Assembly: GCA_022826485.1 (NCBI GenBank)
Contig: JAJDUU010000052.1
Coordinates: 134,692 to 198,691, forward strand
Source: Chloroflexota bacterium
GTDB taxonomy: Bacteria > Chloroflexota > UBA11872
Length of the DNA stretch: 64,000 nucleotides
Direction: 5' to 3'
Made by a program: the position numbers and the translations under genes. Numbering within the stretch: position 1 is the stretch's first letter; each line of letters starts with the position of its first letter. Shown here in pieces: positions 46,098 through 55,263 of this stretch. The notes beneath the pieces were generated by a model that had not been told where the DNA came from, searched no databases, and saw only the letters and a list, made by a program, of their open reading frames with translations.

Positions 46098-48145
46098 GTC
46101 GCCCGCTCAATCACTTGGTCCGCATGCCTTGGCAGCCAGTAGTCGTGATACCGATCATCGCACTCCACCGAACAGAAGCGCATCCCGCCGGCGCTCACCC
46201 ACACGTCGCGCGGGATCACCTGGCCGCAAAGCCGGCAATTCGTCACGTCGGTTTCCCACCAATCGCCCTTGTGCTGCTCCCAGTGCCCGCCGGTCTCGGA
46301 GCGTGGTGCCACGGCGGCAACGGGCGCGCGCGTCTCGTCGGTGATGGACGGCGCGGCGAGAGACGGTGCGTCGGCGCGGAGCCGCGCCGTCTCGTCGGCG
46401 TCGATGGTCAGCGTTCCGTTGAGACGCTGCAGCGCCACCCCGTAGATGTCGCGCGCGGCCGTCTCCGACACGAATCCCTCCATCACGTCGCGGCGCACGG
46501 CTTCCGGGGCGCGTGCCCGCGGATCGCCGTAGCCTCCCCCGCCGGGACTCGCGAGCATAACCTGATCGCCCTGTTTCAGCACAATGTTGGCCACGCGCGA
46601 GTTGCTGGGCGTGCCATATTCCTCGCGGAACGTCACGAACGTGTCGTGGCCGGCGCGCTTGACGAGCAGCGCCGATTGCTGCCCGTCCTCGCCGCCAAAG
46701 AGGCCCCAGGCGCCAGACACCATGCGGTCGAACAGCGCCGACACGGTGATTTCGGGCGCCCGCACCTCGAGAATCCGCTCCGAGCCAAGCCCTCCCCGCT
46801 GCGCGCCGGCGCCGCCGGAGTCTTGCCGCAGGCGATATGACCGCTCGAGGAAGGGATAGCGCGTCTCGAAAATCTCCACCGGCGTCGATGGACAGTTGCC
46901 GTTGGGAATCACCTGGTTGCTGTTGCCGTCCGCATTGGCGCGACCGCCCCAGCCCACGCCGTCGAAGTGGTAGTGCACGTAGTACCGATCGGTGTCCGGG
47001 TGCGTGCCGCCGAAGAGGAAATTGCACGACGTGCCGCCGGTGTCCGCCGAAACCCGGTCCGGCACGGCCTTCGAAAGGGCGCCGATCACGATGCCCCACA
47101 CGCGTGGATGCGTCTCGGTGTTGCCGCCGACGCAAGGCCCGGGATGGACGACGTTGGTGATCGTGCCCGGCGGGGCAATCACCGTAATTGGCCGATAGGC
47201 GCCGTCGTTGTGCGGCACGTTGTTGTCGGCAAAGTGGAACACGGCGTTATAGGTGCCCGAAGCCGTCACGCCGTAGGTGCAGTTCAGCACGTGATCCGCC
47301 TGGGGATCGCTGTCGCTGAAGTCGGCCACCAGGCTTCCGTCTGAAACCACGAGCCGCAGCCGAATCCAGTCGTGCAGCGGCACGTCGCGGGCGTCTTCCA
47401 TGTGGCCCTCGAAGGTGTATTCGCCGTCGGGGATGGCGCGAATCTCGTCCCGCATCCACCGCTCGGCGTAGTCGAGCAGCTCGTCGCTTACCTGCGTGAT
47501 GCGCTCGACGCCGTAGGCGTCCAGCAGCTCATGCGTGCGCTGCTCGGCCACGTTCAGCGACGCCATCATGGCGTGCAGGTCGCCCCAGGTGTAACGGGGC
47601 GCGCGGTGGTTGGACATCATGATGCGCCACACGTCTTCGTTATATTCGCCACCGCGCATCAGCCACACCGGCGGCAGGCGCAGGCCCTCCTGGTAGATCT
47701 CGGTGGCAGTGGCCGCGAACCCGCCGACGGCCAGGCCGCCGATCTCCACCAGGTGCGCGATGTTCGACACATAGCCAAAGATCTCGCCGTCGTAGTAGAC
47801 CGGCTTGATCACCACGTGCTCCGGCATGTGCACGCCGCCGCGGTAGGGGTCGTTGTGCACGATGATGTCGCCCTCGCGCACGTTCTCTTCGCCGATCTCG
47901 GCGATGAGCCACTTGACCACGAAGCGGATGGCGCCCACCTGCGCGGGGCAGAACTCGGTCTGCGCGAGCATGCGCCCGTGGCGGTCGAAGAGCACGCAGG
48001 AGAAGTCGCGGCTCTCGCTGAAGATCGGCGAGTAGGCCGTGCGCATCATCGTGGTGCCCATCTCGCGGCAGATGCCGACCAGACGGTTGTAAACCACGTT
48101 GAGCGTCACGAGGTCGACGCTGGATGGGGCGCTGGACGTTGTCAT
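46094..48145 (-). CDS. Hydantoinase B/oxoprolinase subunit with C-terminal zinc-ribbon-like tail
   Basis: 683 residues from ATG 48145 (GGAGA upstream). The body is HyuB: MMRTAYSPIFSESRDFSC, HNDPYRGGVHMPEH, GPCVGGNTETHPR and the C-terminal SPGGGGYGDPRAR. HyuB pairs with HyuA in ATP-dependent opening of hydantoins, 5-oxoproline and related lactams. The last 70 residues are an addition: CRLCGQVIPRDVW then FCSVECDDRYHDYW, two C-x2-C/C-x3-C knuckles forming a likely treble-clef or zinc-ribbon. This tail is absent from the second HyuB at 55260. The longer in-frame start at 48214 enters hyuA and is rejected. Confidence 0.92.
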   Translation of the reverse strand: MTTSSAPSSVDLVTLNVVYNRLVGICREMGTTMMRTAYSPIFSESRDFSCVLFDRHGRMLAQTEFCPAQVGAIRFVVKWLIAEIGEENVREGDIIVHNDPYRGGVHMPEHVVIKPVYYDGEIFGYVSNIAHLVEIGGLAVGGFAATATEIYQEGLRLPPVWLMRGGEYNEDVWRIMMSNHRAPRYTWGDLHAMMASLNVAEQRTHELLDAYGVERITQVSDELLDYAERWMRDEIRAIPDGEYTFEGHMEDARDVPLHDWIRLRLVVSDGSLVADFSDSDPQADHVLNCTYGVTASGTYNAVFHFADNNVPHNDGAYRPITVIAPPGTITNVVHPGPCVGGNTETHPRVWGIVIGALSKAVPDRVSADTGGTSCNFLFGGTHPDTDRYYVHYHFDGVGWGGRANADGNSNQVIPNGNCPSTPVEIFETRYPFLERSYRLRQDSGGAGAQRGGLGSERILEVRAPEITVSALFDRMVSGAWGLFGGEDGQQSALLVKRAGHDTFVTFREEYGTPSNSRVANIVLKQGDQVMLASPGGGGYGDPRARAPEAVRRDVMEGFVSETAARDIYGVALQRLNGTLTIDADETARLRADAPSLAAPSITDETRAPVAAVAPRSETGGHWEQHKGDWWETDVTNCRLCGQVIPRDVWVSAGGMRFCSVECDDRYHDYWLPRHADQVIERAT

Positions 48146-48173
48146 CGATGGCGTCTCCGGGCACGTTGTGCGC

Positions 48174-50231
48174 TCATGCGGATTCCTCGGTCCATTCGAG
48201 CACGGCCGTGCCATGCGGGCTGACGGTCAGAAGCTGACCGGGGTGGACGACGGTGGTTGAGTCGAGCTCTTCGATGATGGCCGGACCGGCGATGCGATCG
48301 GCGGGCGAGAGGTCCTCACGGGCATAGACCGCGCACTCGACAGCCCCGTCGGAGGAGAACCACACCTGGCGCGTCCCCGCCGGCTCCGCGGGCGGCCCCT
48401 CAGGCAGCACCGGCAACGCCGGCTTGGCGGTATCGCCAAAGACCGTGACGTTGAACTGCACCAACTCGATGATTTCGTCGGGGATGCGATAGCCGTAGGT
48501 GGCCTCGTAGTGAGTCTCGAACGCCGACAGCAATTGCGCCAGCGATTCGGCCGTCACCTCGCCGCCGGGGATCGGGATCTCTTCCTCATAGTTCTGGCCG
48601 AGATAGCGCATGTTCACCGACCGCTGGATCTGGGGCGTGCCGGCGAAGCCCTCGTGCTCCAGGTCGGCGGCCGCTTCCGCCACCAGCTCATTGAGCCGCG
48701 CGTCGATGGACGGCGCGTCCAGGCGATCCGACCGCAGGATGTGCGTCCAGGTCTTGTCCACGCGCATGTCGGCCAGCAACGTGCCGAACGCGGAGCAGAG
48801 CCCCGGATGCGGCGGAATCAGCACCCGGCGCGCGCCGATCACCTTGGCGATGGCCGCCGCGTGCAGCGGACCGGCGCCGCCGAAGGCCACCAGGCTGAAC
48901 TGCCGCGGGTCCAGACCACGCCGCACGGTGAGCAGGCGCATGGCCTCCGCGATGTTCTCGACGGCAATGTCCAGCACGGCCTGAGCCGTGGCCTCGGGAC
49001 TCAGACTGAGCTTGTCGCCGAGGTCGGAGAGGGCGCCATGGGCGAGATTCGCGTCCAGCCGCACTTCGCCGCCCAGGAAGTTCTCGGGATTGAGCCGGCC
49101 GAGCACCACGTTTGCGTCCGTAACCGTGGGCTCGGTCCCGCCCTGTGCGTAGCACACCGGCCCCGGCACGGCCCCGGCGCTCTGCGGACCCGCTTGAAGC
49201 AATCCGCCGCGGTTGACCCAGGCAATCGACCCGCCGCCGGCGCCCATGGTGGTCATTTCAATGAACGGCGCCGCCACGGGCAGGCCGAACTCGATTTCCC
49301 AGGCCGTGGTGTAGCCGATGGCGCCGTCATCCACCACGCCGACATCCGTGCTGGTGCCGCCCATGTCGAAGCTGATGATGTTGTCGTCGTTCAGCGACTC
49401 GGCGTAGTACTTCGCCGCGATGATTCCGCCGGGCAGCCCGGAAAGCACCGTCTGCGCCGGGCGGTCCGCCGCCGACTCGGCCAGCATCTGGCCGCCGTTG
49501 GACTTCATCACCGCCCACGAGCGGGTGTTCCCCCACTCTGCGAGACCTTCGTCCAGCGCGTGGATGAACCCCTGCAGCAGCGGACGTATATAGGCGTCGG
49601 CAATGGTCGTGCTCGCGCGGTCGTACTCCCGCCAGATCGGCGCGACCTCGTGCGAGAGCGAAATCGAAAGCTCGGGAAACTCGCCCGCCAGATACTCGCG
49701 GATCATGCGCTCGTGGTCGGGCTTGACGTACGAGAACAGGCAGTTGACCGCCACGGCGACCGCGCCGTTGGTTCGTTCGTCCAGGCGTGCGCGCAGCATG
49801 TCGCCAAGGCTGCCGAGGGCCGCCGGCGTCAGCGGGTCCACGACCTCGCCCATGTAGTCGAGCCGCTCCGCCACGCCCACACAGTCGCGGCGGGTGACCA
49901 GGGGCTCCGGTCGCTCCCAGTCGAGGTCGTAGTGGAACTTGCGATCCACCCGTTGCAGAAACGGCACGTCCTCGAATCCGGACGTGGTCACGTACAGCAC
50001 CCGGGCGCCCTGGCGTTGAAGCAGCGCGTTGACGCCCACCGTGGTGCCGAGCACGAAGTAGCTCACCTCGTCGGCGGGAATGCCGCTGTGCGCGAGCGCG
50101 TCGAAAATCGCGTCACTCGGCGAGTCGGGCGTTGACGGACGCTTGACGACCTGGGCCTCCCCCGATTCCTCATCGAGGGCGACGAAGTCGGTGAAGGTCC
50201 CGCCGGTGTCGATGCCAATACGGATGGCCAA
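48174..50231 (-). CDS. Hydantoinase A/oxoprolinase subunit
   Basis: 685 residues of the ASKHA-fold HyuA family. The N-terminal phosphate loop is IGIDTGGTFTDFV, the second is SFDMGGTSTDVG and the adenosine region includes VAFGGAGPLHAAAIA. It provides the ATP-dependent half of the HyuA/HyuB enzyme, phosphorylating the ring amide before hydrolysis. TTG start at 50231. The next gene, hyuB, begins 29 bp after its stop. Relatives act on N-methylhydantoin, 5-oxoproline, caprolactam or as acetone carboxylase beta subunit; the substrate here is not determinable. Confidence 0.93.
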   Translation of the reverse strand: MAIRIGIDTGGTFTDFVALDEESGEAQVVKRPSTPDSPSDAIFDALAHSGIPADEVSYFVLGTTVGVNALLQRQGARVLYVTTSGFEDVPFLQRVDRKFHYDLDWERPEPLVTRRDCVGVAERLDYMGEVVDPLTPAALGSLGDMLRARLDERTNGAVAVAVNCLFSYVKPDHERMIREYLAGEFPELSISLSHEVAPIWREYDRASTTIADAYIRPLLQGFIHALDEGLAEWGNTRSWAVMKSNGGQMLAESAADRPAQTVLSGLPGGIIAAKYYAESLNDDNIISFDMGGTSTDVGVVDDGAIGYTTAWEIEFGLPVAAPFIEMTTMGAGGGSIAWVNRGGLLQAGPQSAGAVPGPVCYAQGGTEPTVTDANVVLGRLNPENFLGGEVRLDANLAHGALSDLGDKLSLSPEATAQAVLDIAVENIAEAMRLLTVRRGLDPRQFSLVAFGGAGPLHAAAIAKVIGARRVLIPPHPGLCSAFGTLLADMRVDKTWTHILRSDRLDAPSIDARLNELVAEAAADLEHEGFAGTPQIQRSVNMRYLGQNYEEEIPIPGGEVTAESLAQLLSAFETHYEATYGYRIPDEIIELVQFNVTVFGDTAKPALPVLPEGPPAEPAGTRQVWFSSDGAVECAVYAREDLSPADRIAGPAIIEELDSTTVVHPGQLLTVSPHGTAVLEWTEESA

Positions 50232-50243
50232 TGCGCGCCTGCC

Positions 50244-51218
50244 TCAGATCACTCGATGTTGGGGCTCGTCGCCGAGCAGGATACGACGCACCTCGGCCAC
50301 GGCTGCAAGTTCGCACTCCAGCGCCGCGGTTTCCGACTTCCAGGCAATGTGGGGCGTGACGATGAGATTCGGCTCGCGAAGGAGGGGATGGTCGAAGTTC
50401 GGCGGCTCGGTCTCGAAGACGTCCAGCCCGGCGCCGCCGAGAGCGCCAGAAGCTAGCGCACTTTGCAATGCGCCGTGATCGATGATGCCGCCACGGGACA
50501 CATTGATCAGCAGCGCGCCAGGGCGCATGCGAACGAATTGCGGGGCGCCAAGCATCTCCCGCGTGTCGTCGGTGAGCGGCACGTGCACGGTCAGCGCATC
50601 GACCGATCCCAACAGGTCATCCAGGTCGCTCGCCACGCGCATCTCGGCGCCCGCCGGCGGCGTGAGCCGTTCCACCGTCAGGAAGGGATCGAACACCACC
50701 AGCCGCATGCCGAAGCCGGCGGCCAGAGCAGCGGTGGCTCGGCCGATGCGGCCATAGCCCAAGACGCCGAGCGTCGAACCGCGCAAACGCCGAGGTTGAA
50801 ACGTGTCGTCGTAGGTCCGCCACAAATGCCGCTCGCGCACATCGGCGTCCGACGCCGTCACGCACCGCGCCAGCCCCAGCAAGAGGGCGATGGCGTGCTC
50901 GGCGACCTCCGAGGTGAAGGCGTCGGGCGTGTGCGCCACCACCACGCCGCGCTCTTTGGCCGCGTTCAAATCGACCTTCTCCGTGCCCACGCCGTAGACC
51001 ACGACGCCGCGCAGCTTCGGCGCGTGATCGAGCACTTCCCCGTCGACCGGCGTCAACTCGGTGAGAAAAACATCGGCGTCCGCCACGGCGACCTTCACCT
51101 CAGCGCGCGACGGATAGCCCAGGAACTCCAGGTCGGCGATGTCGGCAAGCGCCTCGATCTCGCGATCGCGGTGCGGCAGCCCGGCGCCGGCGGACACCAC
51201 GCGAAACCGACGGCTCAT
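50244..51218 (-). CDS. D-isomer-specific 2-hydroxyacid dehydrogenase
   Basis: 324 residues. NAD-binding GVLGYGRIGRATA near 155-167, catalytic Arg in INVSRGGIID, Glu in DVFETEPP and His in VTPHIAWKS: the full Arg/Glu/His set. Reduces 2-keto acids or oxidises D-2-hydroxyacids such as glycerate, phosphoglycerate or glyoxylate-derived compounds. It sits 12 bp upstream of hyuA and follows the isomerase-like gene at 51240 in one operon. A second, diverged copy lies at 53588. Confidence 0.92.
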   Translation of the reverse strand: MSRRFRVVSAGAGLPHRDREIEALADIADLEFLGYPSRAEVKVAVADADVFLTELTPVDGEVLDHAPKLRGVVVYGVGTEKVDLNAAKERGVVVAHTPDAFTSEVAEHAIALLLGLARCVTASDADVRERHLWRTYDDTFQPRRLRGSTLGVLGYGRIGRATAALAAGFGMRLVVFDPFLTVERLTPPAGAEMRVASDLDDLLGSVDALTVHVPLTDDTREMLGAPQFVRMRPGALLINVSRGGIIDHGALQSALASGALGGAGLDVFETEPPNFDHPLLREPNLIVTPHIAWKSETAALECELAAVAEVRRILLGDEPQHRVI

Positions 51219-51239
51219 CGTAGGGCGCCAGCCACGCTG

Positions 51240-52220
51240 CTAGGCGGCGCCGGCAAATCGCTTGGGGAAGTACTGGGCGCAGTTCTCCTCCAGCCAGTCG
51301 ACGCTCAGCTTCATCCAAAGCTGCGGGTCGTACTGCGGCAGGCAGCACGTCTCGATGCAATGGGGCAGGTAGTCGGGATCCGGCACGTTCTGCTGCAAGA
51401 TCTCCATGATCTCGACAATCTCCACGCTGCCGTAGCCCAAGGGCGCATGGAAAAAGCGGGGCTCGCCGGTCGTGGTGATGGACTGCACACGCATGTCCTT
51501 GAGGTGCGTCATCACGGTGTATGGCGCGGCCATGTGAGCGGCGTCGACCTGGTCTTCGACAACCGAGTAGCTGTTGGCGAAGTCGTAGTTGATCCGCAGC
51601 CACGGCGACGCCACGCCTTCCACCACCTGCACGATCTCGCTGATGCGGTAGTCCATGTGGTTCTCGAAGGCCAGCACAATGCCGCACTTCTCAGCGTCAA
51701 CCACTAACTTCGACAGGTTCTCGATCATGCGGTCGATCTGCACGCCGATCGGCGTCTCGGTGCTGAAGTGCCCGAAGCGCAGGCCGCCGTTGGGCATCGG
51801 CTGTCCCGGAGGTCCCGGCGGGTCGGCGTTCACCATGGCGCTGGTTCGCACGCCGCCGGCCTGCATCCACTCCAGGTGCATGGCGGCGCGCTCGTGCACC
51901 GCCGGCCACTCGTCGGAATCGACGGCCCAGGCGCCGTTTACGGAGCCGACCCACTCGATGCCGTTTTCGGCCAGCAGGCGACCATTGGCAGCGGCCGCCT
52001 CCTTGCCATCCAACAGCGACGCCGCCGTATAGAGGTTGTCAAACCCCCACTCCGCGCAGCGCTCGATCCACCACTCCAGCGCCCCTTCCAGCTCGGCGGG
52101 CGGCTCGGTGGTGGTGCCATACGGATACTCCAAGCCACGAAAGCCATATTCGGGCTGATCGATGCGCAGCCCCGGGTAGGACACCCACCGGTAGGCCGCC
52201 TGTGAAAGGCCGAGTCTCAT
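51240..52220 (-). CDS. Sugar phosphate isomerase/epimerase-like TIM barrel (paralogue C)
   Basis: 326 residues from ATG 52220. It opens with MRLGLSQAAYRWVSYPGLR and contains AFENHMDYR, INYDFANS and VMTHLKDMRVQS, the same metal-site pattern as paralogues A and B at 37-39 kb. It shares more with A in the FDFxNS and EPRFFxAP segments. It is the first gene of a probable operon with the dehydrogenase, hyuA, hyuB, oppD and oppF. Divergent from the Gfo/Idh/MocA gene at 52361. Reaction unknown. Confidence 0.88.
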   Translation of the reverse strand: MRLGLSQAAYRWVSYPGLRIDQPEYGFRGLEYPYGTTTEPPAELEGALEWWIERCAEWGFDNLYTAASLLDGKEAAAANGRLLAENGIEWVGSVNGAWAVDSDEWPAVHERAAMHLEWMQAGGVRTSAMVNADPPGPPGQPMPNGGLRFGHFSTETPIGVQIDRMIENLSKLVVDAEKCGIVLAFENHMDYRISEIVQVVEGVASPWLRINYDFANSYSVVEDQVDAAHMAAPYTVMTHLKDMRVQSITTTGEPRFFHAPLGYGSVEIVEIMEILQQNVPDPDYLPHCIETCCLPQYDPQLWMKLSVDWLEENCAQYFPKRFAGAA

Positions 52221-52360
52221 TGCATCGCCCCCTGGTCCCAACAAACGCGCGCCCGCGGCCGCCAGTATGACCCAAATGCGCCCGGCGCACGCGCCCATTG
52301 CCTACCATAGCCATCAACCTGCTGGGGTCGGCGCCGTCGCACCGGAATAGAGGCCATACC

Positions 52361-53497
52361 GTGGAGAGACCGCGAGCCATCGTGCTGGGCACGGGCGTGA
52401 TCGGGCGCGTGCATATCGACGCCCTGCGCCGCAACAACGTCGACATCGTGAGCGTGGTGGCGAGCAGCGAAGCGCGGAGCATCGCCGCCGCGGCCGAGTT
52501 CGGCGTCCCACGCGGAGACCCGGACGTGGCCACCGCCCTACGGGCCACCAGTCCGGACGTGGTGCACGTCTGCACGCCCGATACCCACCACCTCGAGCAC
52601 GCCGGCATGGGCCTCGACGCGGGCGCGCACGTGGTGTGCGAAAAGCCGCTGACCACCGACGCCGGGTCGGCGGGCGAGCTCTACCGGCGCGCGGCGGACT
52701 CTGGTCGCGTTCACGCCATCTGCTTCAACAACCGCTTCTATACGCTGGTGCAGGAGCTTGCCGCCCGCCGCCGCCTGGGCGCGCTCGACCGCGTCATGCT
52801 CGTCCGGGCGTCCGTCGCGGACGACACGTTCTGGCTCGAGACCGATTGGGACTGGCGCCTGCTGCCCGAGATGGGCGGCCCCACCATCGTCACCTCGACC
52901 ACCGGCAGCCACCTGCTCGATCTCACCAGCTTCGTCATCGGCAGCCGCGTGGTCGAGGTCTGCGCGGACTTCCTCACGGCGCACGACGTCCGCAAGCGCC
53001 CCCGTCCCGATGGGGGAATGGATGACTACCGTGCGCCCGGCGAGGATGTCTCGAACCTGCTGGTGCACTGGGAAAACGGCGCCCGCGGCGTGCTCTCACT
53101 GTCGCATGTGGCCGTGGGGCATCCCTACCGCATTCGCGTCGAGATCGACGCCACGGCCATGGGCGTGAGCTGGGACTCGGAGCGGCCCAACGAACTCTGG
53201 CTCGGACACCGCACCGAACCCAACGAGATCGTCCTGCCGGACCCGCGCCAGGCGACGGAGGAAGGCAGCTACTTCATGGACAACCCCGGCGCCTACCGCG
53301 AGGGCTTCGGGGACACCTTCCGCCTGCTGTTCCGCGAGGTCTACCGCGCCGTCGCCGACGGCGGTCAGCCCGACGCGCCAACCTTCCCGACGTTCCAGGA
53401 CGGCTACGGCATCCAGATCGTGCACGACGCCGCCGTGCAGAGCTTCCGCGAGCGGCGCTGGGTCGACGTCGACTGGTCGGCGTTCGACAGCAACTAG
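52361..53497 (+). CDS. Gfo/Idh/MocA family oxidoreductase
   Basis: About 378 residues from GTG 52361, where the Rossmann strand begins almost at once (AIVLGTGVIGRVH). E-K-P motif present in HVVCEKPLT, followed by CFNNRFYTLVQE and the sugar-binding domain (VTSTTGSHLLDL, containing the usual catalytic-region His). NAD(P)-linked oxidation of a sugar or polyol is expected. It is divergent from paralogue C and converges on the hydroxyacid dehydrogenase at 53588, with a REP-like palindrome between. Confidence 0.88.
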   Translation: MERPRAIVLGTGVIGRVHIDALRRNNVDIVSVVASSEARSIAAAAEFGVPRGDPDVATALRATSPDVVHVCTPDTHHLEHAGMGLDAGAHVVCEKPLTTDAGSAGELYRRAADSGRVHAICFNNRFYTLVQELAARRRLGALDRVMLVRASVADDTFWLETDWDWRLLPEMGGPTIVTSTTGSHLLDLTSFVIGSRVVEVCADFLTAHDVRKRPRPDGGMDDYRAPGEDVSNLLVHWENGARGVLSLSHVAVGHPYRIRVEIDATAMGVSWDSERPNELWLGHRTEPNEIVLPDPRQATEEGSYFMDNPGAYREGFGDTFRLLFREVYRAVADGGQPDAPTFPTFQDGYGIQIVHDAAVQSFRERRWVDVDWSAFDSN

Positions 53498-53528
53498 ACC
53501 GGGACTGGAGACCCCGACCTGGCCGGTC

Positions 53529-53576
53529 CGTCATTCCCGCGAAGCCTGTCCCCGCGGAGGCGGGGAGCGGGAATCT
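53529..53576. repeat. REP-like double palindrome (copy 2)
   Basis: ATTCCCGC (53533-53540) pairs with GCGGGAAT (53567-53574), and inside it CCCCGC (53550-53555) pairs with GCGGGG (53560-53565). The outer arm matches the copies at 9350 and 58504. Lying between convergent genes, it may also end transcription from both sides. Confidence 0.6.
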
Positions 53577-53587
53577 AGCGCCCGCGT

Positions 53588-54562
53588 CTACTCCGGCTCG
53601 AACAGCGATTTCGGCGGCTCGCCGCGGAGCACGCGCGCGACTTCCGCCGCGGCCTCGCGGCGCAGGATGTTGATCGATGTCTTCGAGTAGAACCCGCCGT
53701 GGGGCGTGACGATCAGATTGGGCGCCTCTCGCAGCGGCGAATCCATCGGCAGCGGCTCCTCTTCCGTCACATCAAGACCGGCGCCCGCAAGCCGCCCGTC
53801 CTTCAGAGCCCGGGCCAACGCCGCGTTGTCCACCACGGCGCCGCGGGCGGTGTTGATGAGAAACGCGGTGGACTTCATGGCGTCGATCTCGGCCTCACCG
53901 ATCAGATGGAACGTCTGCGCCCGCAACGGCGTGTGCACCGATACGAAGTCCGACTGCTTAAGGAGATCTTCCAGCGGCACGCGCTCGACCTGCGCCGCCT
54001 TGAACGCCGAGTCTGGCGCGCGCGGCGAGTGCCCCACGAGCCGCAACCCGAAGGCCCGCGCCCGCGCCGCCACCGCCTGCGCCGTCTGCCCCAGCCCGAT
54101 CAGTCCCAGCGTCTGGCCTTCGATACGCTCCATGGGCTCCGCCACCCGCGTCGCGTCCCACACGCCGGCGCGCACGGAGTCGTTGTAGACCACGATGAAG
54201 CGCGCGAGGGATAGCAGCAGCCCCATCGTGTGGTCCGCCACCTCGCCGATCTGATAGTCGCGCACGTTGCACACGACGATGCCCTTCGCCGACGCCGCCG
54301 CCACGTCGATCGGGTCCATGCCGGTGCCGTAGCGCACGATCACCTTGCAGCGCTCCAGGGCATCCACGACGCGAGCGGTGATCGGCGCGTACTGCTCAAG
54401 CAGCCCGTCGGCGTCGGACACCTTCTCGATCAGCGCCTCCTCCGTGAAGCACTGCTCGACGACCAACTCGGCGCCGATCGGGTCAAGCTCGGCCTGCTCG
54501 ATCACCGGCGGCATCTCGAAGTCGCAGTCGGTAATCACGACCCGGAAACGAGGCTCGGTCAT
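53588..54562 (-). CDS. D-isomer-specific 2-hydroxyacid dehydrogenase (CtBP-like)
   Basis: 324 residues from ATG 54562. NAD-binding GLIGLGQTAQAVA near 150, catalytic Arg in INTARGAVVD, Glu in DVTEEEPLP and His in VTPHGGFYS. Similar to C-terminal-binding-protein-type dehydrogenases in the YGTGMDPIDV segment. Second gene pair member with rraA upstream on the same strand (32 bp gap). It probably reduces or oxidises a 2-keto acid made by the adjacent aldolase or dehydratase. A much longer in-frame start only extends into rraA antisense. Confidence 0.92.
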   Translation of the reverse strand: MTEPRFRVVITDCDFEMPPVIEQAELDPIGAELVVEQCFTEEALIEKVSDADGLLEQYAPITARVVDALERCKVIVRYGTGMDPIDVAAASAKGIVVCNVRDYQIGEVADHTMGLLLSLARFIVVYNDSVRAGVWDATRVAEPMERIEGQTLGLIGLGQTAQAVAARARAFGLRLVGHSPRAPDSAFKAAQVERVPLEDLLKQSDFVSVHTPLRAQTFHLIGEAEIDAMKSTAFLINTARGAVVDNAALARALKDGRLAGAGLDVTEEEPLPMDSPLREAPNLIVTPHGGFYSKTSINILRREAAAEVARVLRGEPPKSLFEPE

Positions 54563-54594
54563 CGGCGCCTTCCAATCTCGGGGCGGTCGGCCGC

Positions 54595-55263
54595 CTACAG
54601 GATGCCGTATTCCTTGAACACCTCGCCGACGTCGCGACCGGTGGCCAGGATTTCGCGGACGTTGGACTCGCCGCGGCCCTTGGCCTCGGCGCGGTCCAGG
54701 ACTTCCGCCGCCGCCTCGCCCGGCACCACCACCACGCCCATGTCGTCCCCGACGATCACGTCGCCGTACTCCACACGCGCGCCGGCGCAGTCGATGGGCT
54801 GGCCCCACTCGATGCCCTCGCAGCGGCCCTCCGAGTCGACCGGGCTCTGGCCGACGGCGAACACCGGGAAGTCGATTTCCTCGACCTCATGCACGTCGCG
54901 CGTCAGACCGTCGATCACGCAGCCCACGGCGCCCTGCGCCCGAGCCGAGGTGCTCAAGAGGCCGCCCCAGACACCAGACTCGTAGTGACCCGTCGTCGTA
55001 ATGACGAGCACGTCATAGGGGCGCATCGCCCGGTAGGCCTCGAACAGCACCTTGTAGGGCTCGTCCGGCGGTCGGTAGACGGCGGTCTGCAAGAGCGGCA
55101 GCGCCCGACCCACGATGCGAGCGCCGGGATACATGGGACGCACGTCGTGCCGCATGGCCTGCACGGAAATGCCCATCCGGTCCAGGCTGTCCGCGATCAG
55201 CGCGGAGTGCAGCGCCTGAAATCGCTGCCGCATGGCGTCGTCGAACTCAGCCGCCTGACTCAT
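54595..55263 (-). CDS. RraA family protein, probable 2-keto-acid aldolase
   Basis: 222 residues of the RraA/HMG-aldolase fold (once misnamed dimethylmenaquinone methyltransferase). DSLDRMG near the N-terminus, GGLLSTSARAQGAVGCVIDG and the diagnostic DGLTRD with the Arg-Asp pair kept, then GDDMGVVVVP. Those residues bind the metal and pyruvate enolate in catalytically active members such as 4-hydroxy-4-methyl-2-oxoglutarate aldolase, so it is probably an aldolase rather than an RNase E inhibitor. ATG overlaps the stop of hyuB2 (55260-55263). Confidence 0.88.
   Translation of the reverse strand: MSQAAEFDDAMRQRFQALHSALIADSLDRMGISVQAMRHDVRPMYPGARIVGRALPLLQTAVYRPPDEPYKVLFEAYRAMRPYDVLVITTTGHYESGVWGGLLSTSARAQGAVGCVIDGLTRDVHEVEEIDFPVFAVGQSPVDSEGRCEGIEWGQPIDCAGARVEYGDVIVGDDMGVVVVPGEAAAEVLDRAEAKGRGESNVREILATGRDVGEVFKEYGIL

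Noticed and set aside
48510-50135. 541-codon open frame on the plus strand
   Set aside because: Antisense to hyuA; composition is Arg/His/Val-rich and no motifs appear.
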